Shown: in pieces, positions 23,739 through 33,317 of the stretch
Layout of the letters: each line of letters opens with the position of its first letter
How positions within the stretch are numbered: position 1 is the first letter of the stretch
Assembly (NCBI GenBank): GCA_025266875.1
Contig: JALLLT010000004.1
Span: forward strand, 930,001 to 994,000
Direction of reading: 5' to 3'
Source: Fennellomyces sp. T-0311
Lineage: Eukaryota > Mucoromycota > Mucoromycetes > Mucorales > Lichtheimiaceae
Length of the DNA stretch: 64,000 nucleotides
Position numbers and translations under genes: made by a program
The notes under the pieces: generated by a model
Databases searched by the model: none
The model's input: the letters and a program-made list of their open reading frames with translations, nothing else
Told to the model about the DNA's origin: nothing

Positions 23739-25018
23739 TTAGATATGCGTCTTCTCCAGCTGAGAAACCAACTCATCTTCGACCTTGCTATCGCCGCGGC
23801 CCACGAGCGGCTCCTTCTTCTCGTTAGCCTCCGCCTTCTGGACAAGCTCGTCCTCCTCGTCCGTCTCGTCCTCCTCGTCGTCCTCCTCTTCGCTGTCTAC
23901 CTCCTCCATATCGTCCAGATCATCCAGCGCGCTCTCATGTGACCATACTGCAAGCGCGTCTATTAAGGCCTGCGCTTCCCGCATCTCGGGATCAAACTGG
24001 TTGCCATTCAGCTCCAAATGCTTGAGCTCCTTCAGGTGCTGCCGGACAGCCTCGGCCAACACTTGGATGGCATCCGCGCGAATCTCATTGTACTGCAAGT
24101 GCAGATGGGTCAAGCCGGTGTTGTGTCCACGGTTCAAGGCATCAGCCAAGGCCAGACCACCACGCTTTGACAGCAAGCAGTCGCCGACGTTCAACACCTG
24201 CAACTTGGGCCAGCTCGAGATGGATTTGGCAAGGGCCTTGCCGCCTTTGGCCGTGAACGTATTATCTTGCAAATCCAGATGCTCGAGATGTTCGCATACA
24301 CGCAAACCCTTGACGAGTTGAGCAATGCCACTGGGTCGAATACCGTTCTGTGGCATGCGAACTTCCTTGAGTGTGCCGTGGGCAGCAAACGCAAGACCCA
24401 ACGAAGGAGCACTGCCATCCTCGAGACGGTTGCGTCCGCAAATCACCGTATGCAAAGTCGAAACACGGTTCTCGGCCTTGGCCTTGTCGGCCCAAGCCTG
24501 AAGTGCCTTGGCAATCATGGTACCACCGCCAATGCCCAGGCCATTGTTGTTCAATCGCAGGATCTGAAGCGTCTTGGTGTTGGATAGGAAATCAATCAAG
24601 GGCGCAGCGCCAGCCGGACCGAAGGCATTGTCGCTCAAGTCAAGTTCGATAAGTGGGTTCTCTTCAAAAGCATCGCACAGGGCCTTCAACGCTTGGGGAA
24701 TCTCGGACAACAGACGACCCGTAAAGATATCCGACAACAAGGCTCTCTACGTTATTGTTTAGCATCTTTGTTGCTAGCTGCAAAAGCTATGAAGCTAACC
24801 TTGAGCGTAGACTTGGCTTTCAAAGCGGCCGCTAAGGATTCAGCAGCTTCGACGCCGATCGTGTTTCCACTCAACCGGATTTCTTCGAGGCGGTCCATCT
24901 GCGCAATGGTCTCAACAAAGTCCTTGACATCATCGGCAGTGTTGAGCTTCAGGCCCTTGCCTACGATAGAAAATACGGTGTTGTTCTCGAGAGTGTATTG
25001 GTTGATCGGGTCTGACAT
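23739..25018 (-). CDS. RNA1: Ran GTPase-activating protein (RanGAP/Rna1)
   Basis: Exon 1 is 25018-24800 and exon 2 is 24746-23739, a 53-nt intron, giving 408 residues. It starts MSDPINQYTLENN, and the LRR array follows: EEIRLSGNTIG, LIELDLSDNAFGPAGAAPL, LQILRLNNNGLGIGGG, a GRNRLEDGS loop, LEHLDLQDNTFTAKGGKALA, LTHLHLQYNEI and LKHLELNGNQF. A long acidic tail (about 340-385, mostly Asp/Glu) follows, as in Rna1. It stimulates GTP hydrolysis by Ran on the cytoplasmic side and so drives nucleocytoplasmic transport. The catalytic Arg position lies in the SDIFTGRL segment early in exon 2. There is no SUMO-anchoring domain of the animal type. The gene is convergent with PPN1, with 272 bp between stops. 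Confidence 0.95.
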
Positions 25019-25129
25019 GGTGGCGAAAAGTTGTCGGGACAAAGAGCACGCGTGGTAAGACCCAATGCCACCCGTAAATCAAAGCCACTAATATCGGCCA
25101 CGCACCGGTTGGGAAGCCGATCCCTCTTA

Positions 25130-26270
25130 TTATTGTCGTCTCGCATATAAATGACTATTTAGCACCAAGTCGATTAATATCGTAGTATATCTATGTGCTT
25201 CAGTCGGTCGGACTATCGACCATGGCCTTTTTCTAATACTGGACGTCCAAATCCTTCCATAGTCGTGTCTATTCATATAACCAAAGTCGCCCTCCAAGTA
25301 TAGACCTCTTACAAAACCCATCAAAACGTGCTGCAAGACTTCTTCAGTCGTGATAGACATATTTATACGCTAGCCCAACAGGTGGCGAAGACTCTTGCAA
25401 CGAACCATTTCTTGGGCTGCCTTGTCCGAGATTGGACAGCCTTCTAGCTTCAAACGGCAAGGTCATACCGGGTCTCCGATCATGCGTCCATCTCGGCGAC
25501 TTGGATGTTGTGAAAAGAATGGATAAGCTTCAAGGTTCCCAATGACTGTATCTTTTGCTGTGAGATACAATCCAGACGCATTCAAGGTATAGCGTTGTTA
25601 AAGCTTTTGAGTTACGACAAGGACAACACCAATGCATAACTTCGTGGGGCCAAAGTTCGCTCGATTCAAGGAAGGCAGCAAGTAGCACTTGCCCTACTTG
25701 AACTAGGTCCTGAACAGCTCGTTTAACAGTAAGCAACGACAGTTACATCGACAACAAATCACTATAGCAACAGCACGTTTGGAATCACTGAGATTGAACG
25801 GCTACGACAATGGGGTATCATCATAAATAGCAGGTAGGATGGTCGATACTATCGGACGATTCCACAGTTTCAAGCACATCGAATATCCCGTATGGTGATT
25901 GAGGGTCATAGCTTTCTTCGACTTTTGCATTGATATGTGACTCAAGAGAAGCCTATGTTGCAGCAATTGCTCATCAATGACGTAAAGACCGATCCCACAG
26001 TATATTATGTCTTTGCACAGACCAAAAGTCTCCAATGTTTGGCTGTCAGTCTATCTTACGATCACAATATTCTGGATTCTGAAACCATTGGATTTGCTCG
26101 GTTAATTGTTAATCTACCTCAATTGAAGGGTTTGAATCTGTCAAACATGGTGCTATCTACTAAAGCACCTGAATACATTGGGAGTAGTCGAAGCCTGAAA
26201 GTTTTACCGTTTGATAGCCCTGAAACACTTAGTAATGATGTTTTTAATTACTTAAACCATCTTTAAGAAG
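25130..26270 (+). pseudogene. Decayed LRR (F-box family) gene fragment
   Basis: From about 25,930 to 26,266 the plus strand carries LRR-like text: TKSLQCLAVSLSY, then an Asp/Glu-rich turn, LIVNLPQLKGLNLSNMVLS and RSLKVLPF. It has no ATG start (only GTG), no F-box and no TPR. Upstream to about 25,130 only short fragments remain on either strand. It resembles the LRR part of the intact 44,155-46,247 gene. I read it as a truncated member of that family; the left limit is uncertain. Confidence 0.45.
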
Positions 26271-26803
26271 TCGTCCTTATATGTATCGTGTATAGACACA
26301 GTATCAGTATACTATGGGCGTTCAGTAAACATCCATAACATCGTAAACGTAAGAGAGGTCTTTTTTCATATGAGCGTAATGGCAAGGAAATTGTGCTTTT
26401 CTTTGATAGCTATTTAAAAAATTTATGTTACAATCGTCAGTACCTTTGGAAGGCATAAAAGTCTCCTGCGAAAGAAATAACCAACTAGCCAACTCGACTT
26501 TTTATACGCTTATGATCTTATGGAGATTCACGGAACTCTCCTAGTATATAGTTATGGCGTCAACGTATTCTCGAAATAAAAGCCTAGAGGTATATATGTA
26601 GTCAAGTTCTTGGCAAAGCGCGTCAATTTATGCTGTACTGTGTATGTCGTACGTTACGAAAGAGATATCATTATGGCCAGTGTCTTCGTCACTGGGTAAC
26701 CTTTATTATAGTGACAAGAATTGCTTTTATATATTTTTGCAGCCTTATCACCGGCTTGTAAAAAAAACGCATCGGTCTAAACGGTTAACTACGTGATACA
26801 TCG
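26271..26803. other. Intergenic, no supported gene
   Basis: 3' flank of the AIRIM-like gene. No exon chain, RNA gene or repeat recognised. Confidence 0.5.
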
Positions 26804-27600
26804 TCATGTACCTGATGTCACTTTATCATATATCTCTATCCGGCAGAGATCGTCAAACTCTTGTATGACACCATCATTTATACTTGGATGGTTGATCCAC
26901 GTCGACAAAAATGTCAATCCCTCCTCCCTGCTTTTGGCGCTTGTAAATCCTTTTCCACCTAGCAGCGATTCCATCGTTGTCATCTCATTTGTATACATGG
27001 CAACAATAGCTGCCGCTCGATCCACTAAGTGATATGACAATCAATTCCCTTTTATCTCCACGGATGATGCAGCCATTACCATAAACAATCATAGGACAGG
27101 TTCTATAAAGGGGTATGGATTGAACAAAACTTTCGCCTTGAAGGTCACTCAAACGCTTCGATATGGCCCGTAGCTCTGCCACTTGCTGCTTCATCTTATC
27201 GTGTTGCTTCGCCTAAACACACATCAATCTCAAATGCCCCTTAGCAAAAATGAGGCACGAATTTACCATTTTTTGTACCAGGGAATCCAGCTTTTCATGG
27301 TGTTGCTTTATGATGTATTGCATTTTATCGTGATACGCGTGCACAACATTGGGGAATTCTTGCAGTAAGGCCGGATGCCAATACGCTGGTTCTTCGACGT
27401 ATCTTTATACAACAATGTTAAGTCGGAAAGGATCGCGTGGGTGAAATAGGATCGCACCTTGACTGGATTGTGGCATTAACAAGTTGGTTGGCAACCGAAA
27501 AACCATCGGTACTGATCTCGTGCCAAGTTGCTCGCGCACGTCTGAATTCATCAAGTACTGTTTCAAGTCGCCGTTTCAACGATCCAACGGCCTGTGCCAT
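26804..27600 (-). CDS. AIRIM/C1orf109-like protein (210 aa)
   Basis: Four exons, 27600-27458, 27402-27267, 27212-27080 and 27024-26804, join in phase. The frame was fixed by splice phase and the phase-compatible acceptor at 27,403. The product is 210 residues, all helical. Segment order matches what I recall of the human C1orf109/AIRIM (CK2-substrate) family: a helix ending in a Trp-containing turn (RARATWHEIS), a short YWHPALLQEFPNVVHAY segment, a long basic helix (DKMQYIIKQHHEKLDSLVQK), then C-terminal helices with a central LSTWINHP. Human AIRIM works with the AFG2 AAA-ATPases in 60S maturation. The match is by remembered pattern and size, so the name is tentative. The ATG lies 60 bp from the divergent UNC-45 start. 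Confidence 0.6.
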
Positions 27601-27660
27601 GGCAAATGTCAAAAAGAAACAAGTCGTTGCTGAGTTTCCCTGCCTTTTCCTTTGCTAAAT
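27601..27660. promoter_or_regulatory. 60-bp bidirectional promoter interval
   Basis: Only 60 bp separate the divergent ATGs at 27600 (minus) and 27661 (plus). The interval is T/C-rich on the plus strand with no clear TATA. Both genes probably share control elements or overlap in their 5' leaders. Confidence 0.55.
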
Positions 27661-30026
27661 ATGTCTCAAGGTGAGAGCCATCATGATTACGGTGGAATGC
27701 TCAGTATTGATTTGTTGTTTGAATAGACGATTCGCAAAAGGTTTGTGGATAGCATAGACACAATGAACCGGAATGCTCAAGCGATGGACCACAGGAACTC
27801 GAGAAACAGTTGGACGCGTTAAAGTCTGGTAACGTCAAAAGGTTGGAAGCAAGCTGTCGATAACTCACACCAGCACCAATAGAACTGGAACAGAACCAGA
27901 ACGATGATAAACGAGTATCAAGCATATTGGTGAAACGAGCCGGTGTCTATGAAAAGCTGAATAAGCTCGATCTTGCCAGGGCTGACGTCGAATTGGCCAT
28001 CCAGCGCGATCCAACCAACGAGTCCGCCAAAGATCAAGCTAAAAGGATATACACGCAATCACAATCATCCAAGCCAACGTCGGAGCGACCAAAGAGAGAG
28101 ATTGATCCACTGGCAGCACGATTCCAAGGGTATCTCGAGCATGTTTCCAGCAACGACCTCAAGGACATCAAATCATTTATTCAAACCAAAGATTTCGTTG
28201 ATGTGCTTACTGCCTGTGGCACACCCGATACATCCACCCAAGCCAAGGCAACCGCTTACATGATCCTCACCAAACTATTCAACCCACCGCCCGAGATCCA
28301 AAAGGACTACCCCATCCAGCGCATCATTGAAATGTGTGCCAGTTACTTCTCCCGCAGCATCGACAGTGGGAAGAACAGCGAGAAGTTGCTTGCGTATCGT
28401 ACCTTGTTGGCCGTATTTGAAACCGGCATGACGGTGGGAGCAGCCATCTTGAGCCAAGAAGGCATTGTGGAGGAAATGATGGATGTGGTTGATTTCGAGA
28501 TAGTCCAGGTGCAACAGGCCATGGCGGATGTGCTTGCCATTGCATCGTCCGACAAGTCTTGTCGAAAAGCGATTGTCAAATACGGAAGCGAATGGTTGGC
28601 CAATACTGCTTCTCGTGGCAAAGATGAACAACTCAAGGCAACGGCTCGAACGACGCTTACGAAATTAAAGGCGCAGCAGCAGTATCAGCAGGATGACGGC
28701 GACAAAACCGGCTCGTTGGAACAAGCCATGAGTAAAGTCAACTTGGACAGCGACGATCTGACGGACACATTGATGGTGGCGATCAAGAGTTACAAGACAC
28801 AGAGCGAGTCTGTTATCCTGAATGCCGTGGAGGGACTCGCATACTCGACGTTGCAGACGGATGTCAAGGAAGCTGTGGCCAATGATCCAGTACTGCTCAA
28901 GGGACTGGTGGCAATTTCCATCAATACGGCAGGTGCCAACAGCAACCCGCTCTTATTTGGTATTGGCACGATCTTTAAGAACATCACCACCTACAAGCCA
29001 GTGCTTGATGAACAGCAGAAGCAAATGAAACGACTACGCGACATGGCGAATGCAAAGAGCAAAGGAAAAGCTGTGGAGCCTGAGAAAGAGAATCCTTTGG
29101 ACGAGGATGCGGCGGTGGATGAACGCGTACGAACAGCAGTCGACAATGGTGCCGCACTAGCATTGTTGGTGCTCTCCAAAAACACAAGCGAGAATCTAAA
29201 GGCAGTGGCTGCACAGACATACCTCAATCTTGTTACTCCACAGGCGACGCGGGGCAAACTTTTACAGCAGGGCATTGTCAAGGGTCTGCTGCCTTTGGCT
29301 CTTCAAAAGAACACAGAATACCAATTGGCCAGCGCACAGGCACTTGCCAAGTTAGCCATCACATCCGACCCGCGTCTTGCATTTGGTGCGCAGACATCCC
29401 ACGAACTTGTAACACCCTTCCTAGCTTTATGCAAAGACAGCACGCAATTGCGCCAATTCGAAGGTCTCATGGCACTGACCAATCTGGCATCGGTCGAAGA
29501 ACAAATCCGACACCGTATCTACATGGATGGCGGCATGACAGTATTCGAAAACTTGCAACTGTCCAACAATGACATGGTGCAGCGAGCAGCAACGGAAATG
29601 ATTTGCAACATGACATTCTGTGATCCCGTATTCGAAATGTACAGCACAAGTCCGAACCGATTGCGGCTCTTGATGATCTTATCGGATCATGAAGATCCAG
29701 CGACTCGAAGAGCAGCTTCTGGTGCATTGGCTATTTTGGCCAACAGCAAAGAAGCCTGCGACAGGATTATCAAAGTGGATAAGGCGTATGACCGAATTAC
29801 TCGATTGCTTTCGAGTGATGAAGAAGTCGATATCCAGCATCGAGGCATTGAATTGGTGCGATGCTTGATTGGAAACATAGGCAAAGAAGCTGCGGAAGGG
29901 TTGGCCAACGAGAAAGCGCATGCCAAATTGGCTGAAATTGCGATGAAGGGCCAGGTCAACGTCGTACAGGCCGCAGCTATAGAAGTTTTGAAAATGTTTG
30001 TAGAAAACGGGATCCAATTAAAGTAA
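27661..30026 (+). CDS. UNC-45/Cro1/She4-type myosin chaperone
   Basis: Exons 27661-27670, 27727-27740, 27795-27828 and 27883-30026 join in phase (10, 14, 34 and 2,144 nt), giving 733 residues. After a short MSQDDSQK start and an acidic helix, one TPR-like hairpin follows (LVKRAGVYEKLNKLDLARAD, VELAIQRDPTN). The rest is armadillo-like repeats typical of the UCS domain, with LAYRTLLAVFETGM, VRTAVDNGAALALLVLSKN, RQFEGLMALTNLAS and RAATEMICNMTF. UCS proteins fold and stabilise myosin motor heads for endocytosis, polarity and cytokinesis. Animal UNC-45 has three TPRs; this protein keeps about one, so Hsp90 docking may be weak or absent, as in yeast She4. The two first introns are 56 and 54 nt, with tiny exons between. 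Confidence 0.92.
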
Positions 30027-30465
30027 TGGATTTAGCTATCCAATATACATGTCGCTGAAAGATCATCCATTGGGCATCTTATATTAACGCCTATACGCAT
30101 AAGACGCAAGTTCAATGAATTAGCACTGGATGACACTCTTTAAACCTGTATGGATTCACTCGGCTCATAGATAGGACCATCGCATAGGGTACAACTCTAC
30201 GTAATAGGAAAGCAGATCTTTGAAGTACGTGAAATAATTCTTTGGTATGACGTGCACGCCGATTTATCAGCTTACGGTTTTGCGACGGCAACAATCGAGA
30301 AATCCGAGTTCGTTCGTTCGTCATCTATTCTTGGAAACAATTCACAATGCAGATGTCCATTTCTGAATCAGATACGTATACCGGCTCTTCCGCTAAGTGC
30401 CTCACAGCATCCATGTCCTTAGTCACCAAGTATGACAGGTGGGTACCTGGCTTCAAATAGTATTC
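30027..30465. other. Intergenic, no supported gene
   Basis: 3' flank of the UNC-45 gene. A short Ser/Thr-rich frame near 30,347-30,440 (+) is not assembled into a gene. Confidence 0.45.
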
Positions 30466-30687
30466 CTAACCGCTGAGATCCAAGAAGCTTATCGGTGATA
30501 TCAGGAGCTGTAGCATTTGCCGTGTAAAAAGCAGTACAGCAAGTGAAAGAAGGAAAAGAATACAGGTAGATATCACTTTTTCCGATGAAAAGGTGTTACC
30601 AGTAGCTCCGAATTGGCTATTTATACGACGGTAAGCTTCTGAGGAGAAAGGGGGGCGAGCATCGCCGAGATTATCTTTTCTCATCAT
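30466..30687 (-). CDS. Possible small membrane protein (73 aa)
   Basis: The frame from ATG 30687 (MMRKDNLGDARPP) encodes 73 residues. A polar N terminus of about 38 residues (PPFSSEAYRRINSQFG) is followed by a hydrophobic segment at about 37-64 (TCILFLLSLAVLLF, then LLISPI). That gives one membrane helix or a helical hairpin. The composition and smooth polar-to-hydrophobic change look genuine. There is no recognisable family and no second line of evidence, and a C-terminal exon may be missing. Similar small proteins are subunits of ER or mitochondrial membrane complexes, but nothing here ties it to one. Confidence 0.4.
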   Translation of the reverse strand: MMRKDNLGDARPPFSSEAYRRINSQFGATGNTFSSEKVISTCILFLLSLAVLLFTRQMLQLLISPISFLDLSG

Positions 30688-30930
30688 ACTCCAGCAAGTC
30701 CGGTTGCTTGTTTGGCATAGAGCGACTGTGCGCAATGTGGCGTTACCGCTTTAACAAGGAGAGAAGGATTTCCTATGCATGCATAGATCTTTCTGGGTCC
30801 CGAGTTGAAAGCTACAGCAGTAACATTATGCTACGTAGTCTATGTAGATTTGGCGTGTGTATGATATTTAAAAGTGGCGGTCTTTTCAATCATCGTGTCA
30901 TTTTGTTTGCGTATAAGAGTTGATTAAAAA

Positions 30931-31160
30931 TGGCTGCGGTTTATTCAAGTCAGCCGCCAACAAAGCGTCAATTAGCAGAACAAATGAAGCTCCTTGTCTT
31001 ATATCACCAGTACTTTGATACATTGGCAACGTAATTGATCGCAACTTTCATAATAAAGGTGTAAGCTTTTTACGCAGCATTATAATGATATTCGAGGCTC
31101 TCAAATGGTATGCAACCTATCACTTCAGTTGGCCGCTACGAAACCTTTGGGTATGTAAAA
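30931..31160 (+). CDS. Possible small spliced gene, uncertain
   Basis: An ATG at 30931 opens MAAVYSSQPPTKRQLAEQMK, followed by a helical LLVLYHQYFDTLA and a GTAATT donor at about 31,028. A CAG acceptor at about 31,077 keeps frame but leads to unconvincing sequence, while another frame there reads well. I cannot settle the structure. The first exon looks coding, but the gene is not firmly supported. Confidence 0.25.
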
Positions 31161-31419
31161 AGTCGATTTACCGTGGGTCAGGGACACAAGGGTGTGCGAC
31201 AGGCCATACCTCGGAAACCGGAATCAAGTGCATTGAATGTCGATGTTGATGGATGTGTGTGCAAGTCGGGTAACTGTTTCTTGTTGATTGTTTGCGGATA
31301 AACAGATATGTAGGGCGTATGAGATGATGCGCCTTCTACTTTCGGATGCATCCAATGTATTGTCGCTTCATGGCGATTCCTGCCCAGTACTATTTTATCA
31401 ATACACACGGACTTAAGAG

Positions 31420-31890
31420 TCACCGTACAACTTTTGCAATGGAAAAATGATCAGATAAACTTGTCTCGTATCGGGCAGTCAAACAAAACATGACAGAAAA
31501 ATAGTTGGAGTCCTTGGTCAGCGCTTTTATGTCTACAAGAGATCCATCGACGTCTTTATCCGGAATCGTAACCACAAAAACAAAGCAGCCTGCCACAACA
31601 TTACCAGCGTAGTTCTCATGCTGATACCACACCAATGATTCAAGGTTTGCGCCACCCAATGCGGCATATCCAATTGACTGTGCTTCGGCGATCAGCACAG
31701 TCAAGTTAATCACAGGCCTGATAAATTCCCAGGACTTTGTTTTTGTGATACAGTTCACGTCTTCTCGGCGTCTTTTTTTCTTTTTTCTTTCCTTGCGTTT
31801 GACAAACAATGACAGCACACTACTCTCGGTCCATATACCACACCCAACAGTCCGCTGACGCTTCCTCGTGTGCCAAAGGTACGTGTCCAT
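31420..31890 (-). CDS. Unrecognised frame, possibly the 3' exon of a gene
   Basis: This open minus-strand frame has a coding-like C-terminal half: VINLTVLIAEAQSIGYAALG, then LVWYQHENYAGNVVAGCFVF and TIPDKDVDGSLVDIKAL. Its N-terminal part is low-complexity Lys/Arg and probably intronic or leader sequence. A possible first exon begins at ATG 31943 (MPFFHFSRQVNVHNVAEKW) with a GT after ACAC. The join is not resolved. No family recognised. Confidence 0.35.
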   Translation of the reverse strand: MDTYLWHTRKRQRTVGCGIWTESSVLSLFVKRKERKKKKRRREDVNCITKTKSWEFIRPVINLTVLIAEAQSIGYAALGGANLESLVWYQHENYAGNVVAGCFVFVVTIPDKDVDGSLVDIKALTKDSNYFSVMFCLTARYETSLSDHFSIAKVVR

Positions 31891-32025
31891 TTTTCGGCGA
31901 CGTTATGCACGTTAACTTGACGCGAAAAATGAAAAAATGGCATTGTGGTTCACTTAAATGAAGCAGATACAGGCGTATCATGGTCACCTAGGAAAAAAGT
32001 CGTTGCTTTGCGACTGGGTTCCGGG

Positions 32026-33104
32026 ATGTCAATCAGAATTGCTCCTTTTGCTGGTATAAGGCTGTTTATTTTTTTTTATAAACTAGTTACTGATGATGTA
32101 AACAGAAGGGATCCTGCGAAAAGACGCGAATGAACGTTCGGTTGCTCCATGGAAGAAGTTTTCCAGCAGGGAAATACCCTCAGACGGTGAGCATTGTTGT
32201 TGTACATCATTGGACGACTTTTTTGGTCTAACCTTTTATGGAACAGATGGCAGTGCGCAGCTTGCAGAGACATCAGATGACGAAGCCGAGTTTGTTACAG
32301 ATCAAAAGAAGGAGAGAGTGGCGACTGGAAAACGGCCAGGAGATCAGGAACGGCGGACCGTGCGATTTAAGCGCGGCAGAAAATCAGGAAAGCCTCTATC
32401 CAGTACGTACTGTGCATAAGCATCTTTGGGTGTCTGTCTATTGACATGAACGATGCAGGCACGTGGTATTGCCCTTACCAAGGATGTGGCAGCCTTGAGT
32501 TTCGTTCAAGGTCCCGGATTTTTAGCCACATACGAAATAGGCATGACGCACAGTTTCCCAAGTTCCACCCCAACCGTTCATGCAGCTTCCATGCTGAATC
32601 TGGAAAAGTAGTTACTTTTGACAACAGTGAGTTGAGAAACCACAGATCCGTGGTATTACGTATCCTTTTTTTTAATGAGCAGTTTATCAGAGGCGAGTCG
32701 CAATTCGCTGAGTGGTGATGAGAAGATATCGGTCCTGACAGTCACTGGAGCGCTTTTGCCTGGTAGGCTCGACTGTCGCGATTTTGGGGTCGATGTGGGC
32801 TGATGTGCTTTTTTTTATATTGCCGACGTAGATCCCAAATTCTACTGCCCATACAAGGGGTGTATGTCGGTGCAAAAGCGGTTGCCAGGGCTTTACCATC
32901 ACATACGTGCTTTCCACTGTCCCAGTATGGCCGCGGTGACAAAGAAAAGGGGTAGTCCAAAATTTATGGCTCCAAATGGAAAGATCTACTGCTTTGCGAA
33001 TGGTAAGCTCCTCTATTTTGGGCAACACTGAGAATGTGATCTAACGCGGAGAGAAGAATCTTGCAGGGGAAAGCTTACGGACGGCGATTCTATCAACGTT
33101 TTAA
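32026..33104 (+). CDS. Two-finger C2H2 zinc-finger protein (237 aa)
   Basis: Seven exons join in phase 1 throughout: 32026-32053, 32106-32186, 32247-32402, 32459-32626, 32691-32762, 32832-33002 and 33067-33104. The product has 237 residues. A polar N terminus with an acidic patch (SDDEAEF) is followed by a basic stretch (RRTVRFKRGRKSGK). Two related finger modules follow. Module 1 reads YCPYQGCGS, then RSRIFSHIRNRH; module 2 reads YCPYKGCMS, then LPGLYHHIRAFH. Each continues with a Pro-containing linker and another Cys 25-30 residues later. The C-x4-C...H-x3-4-H pattern and the exact phase-1 exon borders around each module suggest duplication of an exon unit. DNA or RNA binding is likely by motif, and target and role are unknown. 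I recognise no orthologue outside this kind of fungus. Confidence 0.75.
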
Positions 33105-33317
33105 AATTCGCCTGACTGTACAGCCAATACAATGCCTATCCCTGCGAAAAGAGGGTTGCGCATCTACATGCACTGATTTGCGACGAAGGCTATGGGGCGC
33201 ATGGGTGTGAAGAAAAAGGGTTTCGTTGGTGACTTTTTATATGAACATGAATAAGAAAGCAGAACGTGATTTTGCGAGTTTAGGAAAAATATCATACAGG
33301 AAAAAGAAAGCTGAGAA

